This document shows, piece by piece, positions 31,786-39,895 of a DNA stretch of 64,000 nt. The DNA comes from Tumebacillus lacus. GTDB taxonomy: Bacteria > Bacillota > Bacilli > Tumebacillales > Tumebacillaceae. A program made the position numbers and the translations under genes. The notes beneath the pieces are model-generated. The model was not told the DNA's origin. It saw only the letters and a list, made by a program, of their open reading frames with translations, and searched no databases. The stretch spans positions 248,001 to 312,000 of the forward strand of contig NZ_JAPMLT010000001.1 of NCBI RefSeq assembly GCF_026410385.1, given 5' to 3'. The stretch's first letter is position 1. Every line of letters begins with the position of its first letter.

Positions 31786-32631
31786 ATGAACGATCGCGTG
31801 CAGCTTGCTTTAATGAACCTCATTCCGAAAAATACGATCTCCCGCCTCGCCGGGAGCTTTGCGAAAAGTTCGATCTCACGGGGCTTTATCCCCGGCTATG
31901 TAAAAAAATTCGACATCAACGTCGCCGAGGCGGAGAAGAGCATCGCGGAGTATCCCAACCTCGTCGAGTTCTTCATTCGCCGCCTCAAGCCGGGCTTGCG
32001 ACCTGTCGACGAACGGCTGACCAGCGTGGTCTCGCCTGTCGACGGCAAAGTGTCGCAGGTCGGGCCGATCCGCGAAGGGCAGATCGTGCAAGCGAAGGGC
32101 ACTTCCTACACCGTCTCCGACCTGCTCGGCGGCGATACCGAGCGGGCGCGCCGTTATGACGGCGGCACGTTCCTCACCGTCTATTTGAGCCCGACCGACT
32201 ACCATCGCATCCACACGCCGCTGGCCGGTCGCGTCACCGCCTACACCTACGTGCCGGGCACCTTGTTCCCGGTCAACCCGTTCGGTGTCCGGGCGGTGCA
32301 GGGCCTGTTTGCCAAAAACGAACGCCTGATCACTTATTTTGACACGGAAGCGGGCGAAGTGGCGCTGGTGAAAGTCGGCGCGACCATCGTCGGCTCGGTC
32401 AAAGTGGAGTACGATGTCAAGGCCGGCACGAACATCAAAGGCGGCCGCCTCCAGCATCAGGAACTGGAAAACGGACCGGTGTACGGCAAAGGGGACGAGG
32501 TCGGCCGCTTCGAATTTGGCTCGACGATCATTCTGCTCTTTGAGCCGGGCCGCGTCGAACTGGAGGAGCGTCTGAAACCGGAAGCTGTCGTCCGCATGGG
32601 CGAGGCGCTCGGTCATATCGTGGCCAAATAA
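31786..32631 (+). CDS. psd: Phosphatidylserine decarboxylase proenzyme
   Basis: This 281-aa protein has 'VSPVDGKVSQVG', 'YLSPTDYHRIHTP' and the self-cleavage site 'EFGSTIILL', where the Gly-Ser bond is cut to make the pyruvoyl cofactor on the small subunit. It converts phosphatidylserine to phosphatidylethanolamine at the membrane. pssA is not adjacent. ATG 31786 follows GCGGAGGAACAG. A terminator follows directly. Confidence 0.93.
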   Translation: MNDRVQLALMNLIPKNTISRLAGSFAKSSISRGFIPGYVKKFDINVAEAEKSIAEYPNLVEFFIRRLKPGLRPVDERLTSVVSPVDGKVSQVGPIREGQIVQAKGTSYTVSDLLGGDTERARRYDGGTFLTVYLSPTDYHRIHTPLAGRVTAYTYVPGTLFPVNPFGVRAVQGLFAKNERLITYFDTEAGEVALVKVGATIVGSVKVEYDVKAGTNIKGGRLQHQELENGPVYGKGDEVGRFEFGSTIILLFEPGRVELEERLKPEAVVRMGEALGHIVAK

Positions 32632-32638
32632 GCAGAGA

Positions 32639-32675
32639 GAGGAGCCGACTGTAAGGTCGGCTTCTTTCTTTTTGG
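32639..32675 (+). terminator. Intrinsic terminator after psd
   Basis: AGCCGAC/GTCGGCT stem with a 6-base loop followed by TCTTTCTTTTT. Confidence 0.85.
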
Positions 32676-32759
32676 CATGGGTCGGAGTATGATGGGCATA
32701 TACTAAAAAAATTGCAGTCTTTTATCAGTTGAAAGACGGTGCAGAGAGGAGTCTGGTAC

Positions 32760-33128
32760 ATGAATCGGTTTATCAATGTCAAGCCGCTGTCCGGAGAGCT
32801 CAAACGGACAGAGATCCGTCGAGGTACCGGGTATCGCCTCACCGACAAAGAATTTATCTTGCTGCGCGACGACATCTCCTATCACATCCTGCTCGACGAC
32901 ATCCTCGGGGTCATCTCGCGGGACGAAGACGGGTTTGACGACGTGGTCGAAACGTACGGCGACACGAACGTCACCCGCCAGTTCGGCGGCATGACCTACA
33001 AGATCGTGGCGATGAAGATGCGGATCTACAACCGCAGCGGCGTCTTTGAAAAAGGCTCCTCCACGCTGTTTACCCAACTGTCTGCCGGCATGACCGAGCA
33101 ATTGGTCAACATGCTGAACAAACGTTAA
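32760..33128 (+). CDS. Hypothetical protein (122 aa)
   Basis: A 122-aa soluble protein with mixed alpha/beta predicted content ('ILLRDDISYHILLDDILGVISRDEDG') and a C-terminal helix. No signal peptide, cysteines or known domain are seen. ATG 32760 is selected because GAGAGGAG lies about 10 bases upstream. The frame also opens at 32739. It stands between psd and a small Cys-rich gene. Function unknown. Confidence 0.7.
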   Translation: MNRFINVKPLSGELKRTEIRRGTGYRLTDKEFILLRDDISYHILLDDILGVISRDEDGFDDVVETYGDTNVTRQFGGMTYKIVAMKMRIYNRSGVFEKGSSTLFTQLSAGMTEQLVNMLNKR

Positions 33129-33233
33129 AAATCTGTCGGTTTCCTTCTCCTTGCCTGTCGCGTCGTGACAGACGCCTGCATACGATATCTCAGCAAAAAG
33201 GGATGTCAGACAGCGGGAAAGGTGAGGGGTGCG

Positions 33234-33431
33234 ATGGCAGGGAAAAAACCGGCAGCAAAAAAGAAAAAGGTTGTACTGGATGGGCAGCGGCAACAGCAGA
33301 TGCCGATTGTGACGGTCGATGTCTGTTTGAAATGCCCGAGCGTCTGCGCTCGCGGGCAAGCGTACATGGAGAAGATGAGCCAGCCTGGCGCCATCGGATT
33401 CGGCGTGCCTTGCATCCTGCGGCGCAAGTGA
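33234..33431 (+). CDS. Small Lys-rich, cysteine-containing hypothetical protein (65 aa)
   Basis: The N-terminus is strongly basic ('AGKKPAAKKKK') and the C-terminal half holds 'DVCLKCPSVCARG' plus one more Cys near the end ('VPCILRRK'), four in all and a possible metal site. ATG 33234 follows GGAAAGGTGAGGGG. An in-frame opening further upstream lacks a site. A nucleic-acid-binding zinc protein is conceivable, but this is speculative. Confidence 0.62.
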   Translation: MAGKKPAAKKKKVVLDGQRQQQMPIVTVDVCLKCPSVCARGQAYMEKMSQPGAIGFGVPCILRRK

Positions 33432-33494
33432 AACGCATGCCGCGCTCTTCCGTATACGATCTTGTAAAGACTCCAGCGGAAGAGGGAATCCTTG

Positions 33495-34166
33495 ATGGAA
33501 CTATCGGCCGAACAACTGAACGAATGGATCAAAGGGGTGCGCGTGCGTTCGGTGAACCCGCGCGACCCGGTTCATGTTATCTCCCACCCGGACTCGTGGC
33601 GGGTGATCGGCGTCGGCAACTCAGCCGCCGTCTTTCAACCCAAAGACCATCCGGAACTGGCGGTCAAAGTGTTTGCCGAAACGTTCGAGCACATCGCAAC
33701 GCAGGAAGCGGGCATCTATGAGCAACTCGGACAGTCCGACTATTTTCCCAAATATTACGGGCGGGGCGACAACTATCTCGTGATCCAGTTTCGCCCCGGA
33801 CGCAACTTATATGACTGCCTGCTCCAAGGCACGGAGATCCCGGAGCAGGTGATCCACGATGTCGATACGGCGATCGGGTATGCCCGCGACATCGGGCTGA
33901 ACCCGGCCGACATTCACCTAAAAAACGTGCTGCTCCATGAAGGGCGAGGCTATCTGGTCGACGTGTCCGACTATGGCAAGGTGGACGAATGCGCCCGATG
34001 GGAGACGCTGAAAAAGGCGTACTACGACTACTACCGCGACATGTACGTGCCGGGCATGCCGGTGCCGTCCTGGGTGCTGGAAACGATTCGCAAATGGTAC
34101 AAAGCGACAGAGGGTGAAAGCAACATCGCCGCTTTTGCCGAGCGGATCAAGCGGATGTTTTTCTGA
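33495..34166 (+). CDS. Atypical small Ser/Thr protein kinase-like protein
   Basis: This 223-aa protein has a minimal kinase fold: a glycine-loop-like 'GVGNSAAVF', the ATP Lys in 'LAVKVF', a hinge 'LVIQFRPGRNLYDCL', and a catalytic-loop equivalent 'PADIHLKNVLL'. 'VDVSDYGK' stands in place of DFG. Small Rio/YrzF-like kinases in Bacilli have this size. The usual HRD Asp is preserved as the Asp in 'ADIHLKN'. ATG 33495 follows AGAGGG. It is cytoplasmic. Its target is unknown, although an FHA protein is encoded 3 kb upstream. Confidence 0.75.
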   Translation: MELSAEQLNEWIKGVRVRSVNPRDPVHVISHPDSWRVIGVGNSAAVFQPKDHPELAVKVFAETFEHIATQEAGIYEQLGQSDYFPKYYGRGDNYLVIQFRPGRNLYDCLLQGTEIPEQVIHDVDTAIGYARDIGLNPADIHLKNVLLHEGRGYLVDVSDYGKVDECARWETLKKAYYDYYRDMYVPGMPVPSWVLETIRKWYKATEGESNIAAFAERIKRMFF

Positions 34167-34220
34167 TCGGCCCCTGTAAACGTTTTGAAACTATTTCCTG
34201 AGGCAAACTTACGTTTTTCG

Positions 34221-34229
34221 TGGTACAAT
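34221..34229 (+). promoter_or_regulatory. Extended -10 promoter
   Basis: TGGTACAAT fits an extended -10 (TGn-TAnAAT). It lies about 45 bases before a terminator and no gene starts in between, suggesting a short RNA. Confidence 0.5.
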
Positions 34230-34235
34230 ACAGAG

Positions 34236-34308
34236 GTAACTCACTTCTTCAACTCGAACACTTCCTTGAGACTCCGCTTGGTGGAAAAAGCGGAGTTCTT
34301 CTTTTTGT
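34236..34308 (+). ncRNA. Candidate small RNA between promoter and terminator
   Basis: An extended -10 promoter and the terminator at 34271-34308 delimit a transcript of about 73 bases with no credible reading frame. It may be a small regulatory RNA or only an attenuated leader. No Rfam-like motif was recognised. Confidence 0.3.
34271..34308 (+). terminator. Plus-strand intrinsic terminator
   Basis: ACTCCGCTT/AAGCGGAGT stem with an 8-base loop, then TCTTCTTTTTG. It could also serve the kinase gene about 100 bases upstream. Confidence 0.8.
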
Positions 34309-34320
34309 ACTTTTTGTACA

Positions 34321-34353
34321 TAAAAAAAGCACCGGCATTAAAGCTCGGTGCTG
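34321..34353 (-). terminator. Minus-strand intrinsic terminator
   Basis: AGCACCG/CGGTGCT stem followed on the minus strand by TTTTTTT. It terminates the 105-aa minus-strand gene. Confidence 0.82.
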
Positions 34354-34655
34354 ATCCAATATTGAATCTGGTTGCCGCCTTTGTAGGTGACGACGAGTTG
34401 GTAACGGGCTGCTTCCAGCGAGTATTCGATGCGTTGTGCGTCGTGAAGCACGATCGCGACGCCGTCGTCCTCGTTGTCGGAAGCGATCAGGACCGCATCC
34501 AGTTCGTGATCCTGTTCTTCGATGTGGACTTCGACGTTTTTCAGGTGGAACGTGCAGGAGACTTCTTTGCCTTTGAGGGCAACGGAGAGATCCTTGCCGT
34601 TCAGTTTGTTCAGTTCGGCCACCGCCTGCTCGACGGTGATTTCAGTCAAGGTCAT
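34338..34655 (-). CDS. Hypothetical protein (105 aa)
   Basis: A 105-residue acidic, beta-rich protein ('SCTFHLKNVEVHIEEQDHEL', 'YQLVVTYKGGNQIQYWI') without membrane segments or a known domain. ATG 34655 follows AAGGAG at about 13 bases. The stop lies within the stem of a minus-strand terminator. It is divergent from the UGA-containing HesB-like gene. Function unknown. Confidence 0.68.
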   Translation of the reverse strand: MTLTEITVEQAVAELNKLNGKDLSVALKGKEVSCTFHLKNVEVHIEEQDHELDAVLIASDNEDDGVAIVLHDAQRIEYSLEAARYQLVVTYKGGNQIQYWISTEL

Positions 34656-34747
34656 GGAAGACTGTCAACTCCTTCTGTATGTATGCGCTTATTGTATCGC
34701 ATCTGGACATGCTTATGCTATCATGACTTGGAGCGAGGTGAAACGGA

Positions 34748-35053
34748 ATGATCTCGATTGACATCAGCATGTATGCCACGGAGCGCATCGAACAGATGCT
34801 GGCCGAGTCCGGCCGGGATGATCTGGGCGTGCGTGTTCGCATCACCCCTGGTTGAGGCGGTCCCGAGTACAGGTTGGCTCTGGATGAGCCGACGCCGCAA
34901 GATGAGCGGGTGGAGGAGGAGGGCATCCTGTTCCTCTTTGACCCGAAGGCTGCCACGTTGATCGGCGACCTCGTCATCGATTACGATGACGGTCCCGGCT
35001 TTACGCTGTATGACGAGTCCTTGGGCGGCGGCCCGAGCAACACCGATTGCTAA
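34748..35053 (+). CDS. HesB/IscA-like protein with in-frame UGA, putative selenoprotein
   Basis: The ATG at 34748 (GAGGTG upstream) opens a frame of 101 codons read through one TGA at 34853-34855 (codon 36). Across the TGA the product reads 'RVRITPG-U-GGPEYRLALDEP', then 'GILFLFDPKAATLIGDLVIDY', a HesB/IscA (A-type Fe-S carrier) domain. In homologues the UGA position is a Cys in a GCGGP-like motif. HesB-like proteins are a known bacterial selenoprotein family with Sec at this point. A SECIS-like hairpin starts 18 bases after the UGA. MnmH in the same window supports selenium use. Otherwise the gene would be a pseudogene with one nonsense codon. Confidence 0.72.
34873..34893 (+). promoter_or_regulatory. 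Bacterial SECIS-like hairpin inside the HesB-like gene
   Basis: GTTGGCTC pairs with GAGCCGAC (one G-U) around the 5-base loop UGGAU. The loop starts 25 bases after the UGA and has a G among its first two positions. Both properties fit the described bacterial SECIS consensus recognised by SelB. Confidence 0.65.
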
Positions 35054-35077
35054 GGAGAATGCCTGCTGGAAAGTCCG

Positions 35078-35113
35078 AAGCTCTGATCGACATTCGATCA
35101 GAGCTTTTTTTCG
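35078..35113 (+). terminator. Intrinsic terminator after HesB-like gene
   Basis: A 12-bp perfect stem AAGCTCTGATCG and complement, 5-base loop, T7 tail. Its placement 24 bases after the TAA at 35051-35053 supports translation to that stop. Confidence 0.92.
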
Positions 35114-35171
35114 ATTTCGCATACATCACGGAGCAATTTGGAAAAATGATGAATGGAAGGAGTGTGCCACC

Positions 35172-36857
35172 ATGTCATTCTCATCCCATTCCCCTCAATC
35201 CGCTTCCACGTCTCCCAACCCATTGATCGTCCAGTCGGACGGCACGATGCTGGTGGAGGCGGGTCATCCTGACTACCCGCTGCTCCGGGAGATGCTGCTG
35301 ACGTTTGCTGAGTTGCTCAAAAGCCCGGAAGGCTTTCATACCTACCGCCTGAGCCGCCTGTCGCTGTGGAATGCAGCGTCGACGGGGCAGACCCCGGCCG
35401 ATGTGCTCGGCGTGCTCCATCGGTACAGCCGCTACCCGCTGCCGCTCGACCTGCAGCAGCTCGTGTTGGCGGAGATGAACAAATACGGCTCGCTGGTGCT
35501 GACGTCAGGAGGCGGTTGTCACGTCTTGCAGGGCGACAGGGACATGCTCGATGCGATCCGGCAGTTGGACGGCCTGAAAGAGCATCTGCACGGCCGCAAG
35601 CGCACCGTGCTGGAGTGTAAGCCCGCCTCCCGCGGTGCGGTCAAGCGACTGCTCGCCGCGCACGGCTATCCGGTGCTCGACCGCGTCGGCTACATCGACG
35701 GGCAGCCGCTACCGGTGTCGCTCCAAAACAAGACCCGTTCCGGAGCCGCCTTTTTGCTCCGGCCCTACCAGCAGGCGGCCGTCGACGCGTTTCTTTCTGA
35801 CGGGCCGGACGGTGGCAGCGGCGTGGTCGTGCTCCCGTGCGGCGCAGGCAAGACGGTGGTCGGCATCGCGGCGATCTCCGCCGTGTCGGCGCACACGCTG
35901 GTGCTCACCCCGAATGTCGTCGCCGCCCGACAGTGGATGCGGGAATTGCTCGACAAGACCGACCTCGACCCGGCTTGGGTCGGCGAGTACTCGGCTGACA
36001 AAAAGGAGATCAAGCCGATCACCGTCACCACCTACCAGATGCTCACGTACCGCCGGGGAGAGGAGCACCCGCATTTTGCCCGGCTGAACGGCGAAAAGTG
36101 GGGGTTGATCGTCTATGACGAGGTGCATCTGCTCCCGGCCCCGATCTTTCGCCTGACCGCCGATGTGCAGAGCACGCGGCGGCTGGGGCTGACGGCGACG
36201 CTGGTGCGCGAAGACGGGGCGGAGAGCGATGTGTTTTCTTTGATCGGCCCGAAAAAATACGAGGTGCCGTGGAAGGAGATGGAGCAGGGCGGCTATATCG
36301 CGCCCACGACCTGCTACGAGGTGGCGGTCGGCCTGCCGCACGATCTGCGGGTGCGCTACACCAAAGCCCTCCCCAAACAAAAATACCGGCTCGCCAGCAC
36401 CAACCCGCGCAAATACGACGTGATCGCGTCGCTTTTGGAGAAGCACCGCGGCGACCGCATCCTGATCATCGGGCAGTATCTCGAACAGCTCGACGAGGTC
36501 GGGGAGCGATTCTGCGCGCCGGTGTTGACCGGCAAGACGCCGATGCCGGAGCGGGAACGCCTCTATGACCAGTTTCGCCGGGGGGAGCTGTCGGTGCTGA
36601 TCGTGTCCAAAGTCGCCAACGTCGCCATCGACCTGCCCGACGCCAACGTGGCGATCCAGATCTCCGGCTCGTTCGGCTCGCGGCAGGAGGAGGCGCAGCG
36701 GATCGGCCGTCTCCTGCGGCCCAAACCGGACGGCGGCGGATCACATTTTTACACGGTCGTCTCCAAAGACACGGTCGACTGGGAGATGGCGACGCACCGA
36801 CAGCTGTTTTTGACCGAGCAGGGCTATACGTATCACGTGCTGGATATGGAGGGATAA
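35172..36857 (+). CDS. XPB/Ssl2-type DNA helicase
   Basis: This 561-aa superfamily 2 helicase has an N-terminal non-catalytic region (about 1-190) containing an XPB-like damage-recognition segment. The helicase motifs are Q-like 'LRPYQQAAVDAFL', Walker A 'PCGAGKT', motif Ia 'LTPNVVAARQW', DEVH ('IVYDEVHLLPA'), 'GLTATLVREDG', and in domain 2 'IIGQYLEQL', 'VSKVANVAIDLP' and 'QRIGRLLRP'. Bacterial XPB proteins are 3'-5' helicases linked to DNA repair. ATG 35172 follows GGAAGGAGTG. The next gene starts 3 bases after its stop. Confidence 0.88.
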   Translation: MSFSSHSPQSASTSPNPLIVQSDGTMLVEAGHPDYPLLREMLLTFAELLKSPEGFHTYRLSRLSLWNAASTGQTPADVLGVLHRYSRYPLPLDLQQLVLAEMNKYGSLVLTSGGGCHVLQGDRDMLDAIRQLDGLKEHLHGRKRTVLECKPASRGAVKRLLAAHGYPVLDRVGYIDGQPLPVSLQNKTRSGAAFLLRPYQQAAVDAFLSDGPDGGSGVVVLPCGAGKTVVGIAAISAVSAHTLVLTPNVVAARQWMRELLDKTDLDPAWVGEYSADKKEIKPITVTTYQMLTYRRGEEHPHFARLNGEKWGLIVYDEVHLLPAPIFRLTADVQSTRRLGLTATLVREDGAESDVFSLIGPKKYEVPWKEMEQGGYIAPTTCYEVAVGLPHDLRVRYTKALPKQKYRLASTNPRKYDVIASLLEKHRGDRILIIGQYLEQLDEVGERFCAPVLTGKTPMPERERLYDQFRRGELSVLIVSKVANVAIDLPDANVAIQISGSFGSRQEEAQRIGRLLRPKPDGGGSHFYTVVSKDTVDWEMATHRQLFLTEQGYTYHVLDMEG

Positions 36858-36860
36858 GCG

Positions 36861-38264
36861 ATGAGACTCGCCGAATGCCTGAACTCGTCAGACATCAACA
36901 CGCTGCGCCAGATCGCGGACGCGTACAATTTTGAGTGCCAAAAGAGCTCGAAGAATGCGCTGATGCAGGAGATCATCGCGCATTTTAACGACCGTCGTTT
37001 TATCAGCAAATCGTTCACCGGCATCCGGGAAGCCGTGCTGCGCGAGGCCGTCTCGCAACTGATGCTCGACAATCGACGGGAGTTTTCCCGTGAGGAAGTG
37101 CTCGCCGCCGTCCGCCGTGCCGGGACGGACAAAGAGGGCGACGATTTGAAATGGATGAACCGCCTGCTCGCCGAGGGCTGGCTGTTCCAGCTCCACGCAA
37201 AAGGCGGTCGCCAATTTTACTTCGTCCCCGAGGATCTGCGCAAATCGATCCGCACCTGTCTGACGGAGAGCCTGAAACAGCGTGTGCAAGTGGCCGACTC
37301 GCAGCCGATCATCTACCGGGACGAAGGCATGGCGTTGGTGCGCGACACGACCGTCTTTCTCCAGTTCCTCGCCAAGTACGAGGTGCGGATCACCAAGGAC
37401 GGCACGATCCTCAAACGCCAGCTCGGACAGATCCTCTCCCTCTTCGAAATCAAAGAGGAGCCGCTCGGCAAAGTGTCGTGGCGGTTCGGCTACGGACGCC
37501 GTTTTCACGACTATCCGGACCGTTTTGCTTTGATCTACGACTACTGCCACGCCAGAGAGTTGATCGTCGAGACGGCGGACGGGGAACTGCTCCTGCACCA
37601 AAAGGCACAGCAGTGGATCTCCCGTGAGGAGAAAGAGCGGGCGGTCGATGTGTTCCGGTACTGGCGGTTGCTCTACCGCCGTCCGATCCCGAAATTGAAA
37701 CACTGCATCGCCACGCTTTCGCAGGCGGCACGGGAGGACTGGGTGCACGTCGAGTCGATGAACGCTCTGCTCGCGGCGTATGTGAACGACTATTACTTTG
37801 ACAAAGCTCCGACGGTCATGGAGCAGCGCATCTACGGCATGCTTGTCCACCAAGGGCTGCTCGCACACGGGCAGCTCGCCGACGGGACAGCGGTGGTGAA
37901 AGTGACCGCGCTGGGTCGGGAACTCTTATTGGAAGAAAAAGGGGAACTCGGCGGTTCGCCAAGTCAGGAGAAGGCGGAGGAACAACTGCCGCGCATGCCG
38001 CTGATCCTGCAGCCGAACTTTGACCTGCTGGTGCCTGTGGAGGCGTTCGCGCAGGTGGAGAGGAAACTGGACGAGCTGACCGACTTGATCCGCGTCGATA
38101 CGATGCGGGTGCACCGCTTGACCAAGTCCAGCGTGCGACGCGCCTTGAACAGCGGCTGGACGGGGGAGACGGTGTTGCAATTTCTGCGCGACCAGACGGC
38201 CGGTATGGTGCCGGGCAACGTCGAGCGGATGATCGAACAGTGGTGCCAGACAGAAGCGATCTGA
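36861..38264 (+). CDS. XPB-helicase-associated protein
   Basis: This 467-aa protein follows the XPB helicase after 3 bases, a pairing seen in other Firmicutes. It has an N-terminal SAP/winged-helix-like region ('LNTLRQIADAYNFECQKSS'-like, 'FSREEVLAAVRRAG'). Its C-terminal third matches the helicase-associated (Helicase_C_3-like) region: 'LILQPNFDLLVPVEA', 'RVHRLTKSSVRRALNSGW' and 'VPGNVERMIEQW'. It carries no helicase motifs, so it is probably a DNA-binding or regulatory partner of the helicase, comparable to Bax1 in archaea by analogy only. ATG 36861. Confidence 0.78.
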   Translation: MRLAECLNSSDINTLRQIADAYNFECQKSSKNALMQEIIAHFNDRRFISKSFTGIREAVLREAVSQLMLDNRREFSREEVLAAVRRAGTDKEGDDLKWMNRLLAEGWLFQLHAKGGRQFYFVPEDLRKSIRTCLTESLKQRVQVADSQPIIYRDEGMALVRDTTVFLQFLAKYEVRITKDGTILKRQLGQILSLFEIKEEPLGKVSWRFGYGRRFHDYPDRFALIYDYCHARELIVETADGELLLHQKAQQWISREEKERAVDVFRYWRLLYRRPIPKLKHCIATLSQAAREDWVHVESMNALLAAYVNDYYFDKAPTVMEQRIYGMLVHQGLLAHGQLADGTAVVKVTALGRELLLEEKGELGGSPSQEKAEEQLPRMPLILQPNFDLLVPVEAFAQVERKLDELTDLIRVDTMRVHRLTKSSVRRALNSGWTGETVLQFLRDQTAGMVPGNVERMIEQWCQTEAI

Positions 38265-38304
38265 GAGCAGACCTCCGCCGGGGAGGTCTGCTCTTTGTTT
38301 TTCC
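38264..38304 (+). terminator. Terminator of the helicase operon
   Basis: A 12-bp stem GAGCAGACCTCC/GGAGGTCTGCTC, 5-base loop, then TTTGTTTTT. Confidence 0.9.
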
Positions 38305-38521
38305 TCCATTTCCCCCTTCACAGACAATCTTACGGTGACATACAATAGAATCACAGAACGCACACAGGACTTGGGCTTTTACACAATCTTCACTTTCTCA
38401 AGAAAAAGAGGAAATCTACAAGCTCTGCCGAATATAATACAGTAACACCTCAACTTTCAGAATTTTCGATGTTGTTTGTAATCCTTAAAGGATGATGGAT
38501 AAAGAGAAGGAGGGTACGATG

Positions 38522-39076
38522 ATGAGTGAAGTGATTACGATTGCCGAGAAGAAGACGTTTATCAAATGGTTTCTAGAGAAGTACGAACTGCAGAACCGCG
38601 AGGCTGAATGGCTCTTGCAATATATGGCCTCTTCCGACCAGTTGCTTGAGCGCGTTCACTTCATCGACAACTTCCGGAACCTCCCGAAAACCATTTTGCT
38701 CTCGACGAAATGCGTGCAGATGACGCCGTTCAAATTTTATAAAAACAAGCGTGTGACCTCCGACGTGGAGAAAGCATTCCTCGATATTCACAACAACCCC
38801 ACCGAAGATATCTACATCGGCCTCTTCTTCAAAGAGCGTTCCGTGTCGCCTGAGTACGCAGCGGTTCTGGAGCAAAACCCGATGGACGACACTCGCGAGT
38901 CGATCGACGCGCTGGTCTCCTTGCAAGCGGAGATGGTGCTCGACTACGCGATCAAACACCATCGCCTCGAATCGCTGTACAAACAGATCGACGAAGCGCT
39001 GGACCGCGGCGACAAGAAGACGTTCCGTCAACTCACCGCCGAACTGAATCAGGTGCTGGAGATCGGCTCTCACTGA
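38522..39076 (+). CDS. ypiB: UPF0302 family protein YpiB
   Basis: This 184-aa protein aligns with YpiB: 'FIKWFLEKYELQNREAEWLLQYMASSDQLLERVHFID', 'FKFYKNKRVTSDVEKAFLDIH' and the C-terminal 'IDEALDRGDKKTFRQLTAELN'. In B. subtilis ypiB lies just upstream of the qcr operon. Here a creatininase homologue separates them. It is thought to matter for QcrA/complex stability or proteolysis-related control in relatives, but the role is unclear. ATG 38522 (or 38519) follows AAGGAGG. Cytoplasmic. Confidence 0.88.
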   Translation: MSEVITIAEKKTFIKWFLEKYELQNREAEWLLQYMASSDQLLERVHFIDNFRNLPKTILLSTKCVQMTPFKFYKNKRVTSDVEKAFLDIHNNPTEDIYIGLFFKERSVSPEYAAVLEQNPMDDTRESIDALVSLQAEMVLDYAIKHHRLESLYKQIDEALDRGDKKTFRQLTAELNQVLEIGSH

Positions 39077-39093
39077 GGGGGCCGGTTTTTTTA
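39062..39093 (+). terminator. Intrinsic terminator after ypiB
   Basis: CGGCTCTC pairs with GAGGGGCCG-like bases with G-U pairs, overlapping the stop, and is followed by T7. Confidence 0.65.
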
Positions 39094-39181
39094 TTGTTCA
39101 CAGAACTGTAGATGTACACGGAGCCGAACATTCGTCCATAATAAAGAGGACCGCCAGGAACGGGAAGGGGGGACAGAACTA

Positions 39182-39895
39182 TTGAAACTGACGCATGTAC
39201 ATATGAAAAACTTCGAAGAATACCGCCCCTACGTCGATACGATGGTGCTGCCGATCGGCACGATTGAAGCGCACGGTCCGCACGCGCCGCTCGGCACCGA
39301 TGTGCTGATCCCGCGCAAGTTGGCCGAGTATATCGAAAGCAAACTGATGGGACGGATCTGGACGGCGCCGGAGATCGCCTACGGGTCGACGTGGGCCTTG
39401 CAGGACTTCCCAGGCTCCATCGACGTGCCGGGACGCGTGTTTGCCGATTATGTCCACGCTGTCGTGTCGTCGTTTGCGCGCTGGGGTGTAAAAAACGTCG
39501 TGTTGCTCAACGGCCACGGCGGCAACATCCAGCCGCTGCAAGAGGCGGCCAATCGACTCGTCGACGAAGGGCTGAACGTGTGGATCAGCAACTACTGGGT
39601 CGACTACCGGGACGAGATCAAGACGATCACGCCAGGCGTCGGCCACGGCGGTGAGGATGAGACCTCGCTGGTGATGACGGTCGACCGATCCATCGTCGAT
39701 CTGTCGCTGGCCAAAGAGCGGCACGAACCGGAGCATCCGGCACACAAATACCCCGGCATGGGCCGCACGCTCTATCCGGACGGCTACTCGGGCGACCCGG
39801 CATCCGCTTCCGTGGAAAAGGGCGAGCGATTGGTCGAGCTGATCGGGGAGCGGTTGTTGGCCGGCATCACCAAGATGTGGGAGACAAACTCGTAA
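39182..39895 (+). CDS. Creatininase-family amidohydrolase
   Basis: This 237-aa protein has the family metal-site motifs 'LPIGTIEAHGPHAPLGTD' (Glu, His, Asp ligands), 'LNGHGGN' and 'GVGHGGEDETSLVM'. Members hydrolyse cyclic or linear amides (creatinine, formamidopyrimidines, peptide-like precursors), so the substrate is uncertain. Start is TTG 39182, with GGAAGGGGGG about 12 bases upstream. It lies between ypiB and the qcr operon, in place of ypiF of B. subtilis. Confidence 0.85.
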   Translation: MKLTHVHMKNFEEYRPYVDTMVLPIGTIEAHGPHAPLGTDVLIPRKLAEYIESKLMGRIWTAPEIAYGSTWALQDFPGSIDVPGRVFADYVHAVVSSFARWGVKNVVLLNGHGGNIQPLQEAANRLVDEGLNVWISNYWVDYRDEIKTITPGVGHGGEDETSLVMTVDRSIVDLSLAKERHEPEHPAHKYPGMGRTLYPDGYSGDPASASVEKGERLVELIGERLLAGITKMWETNS

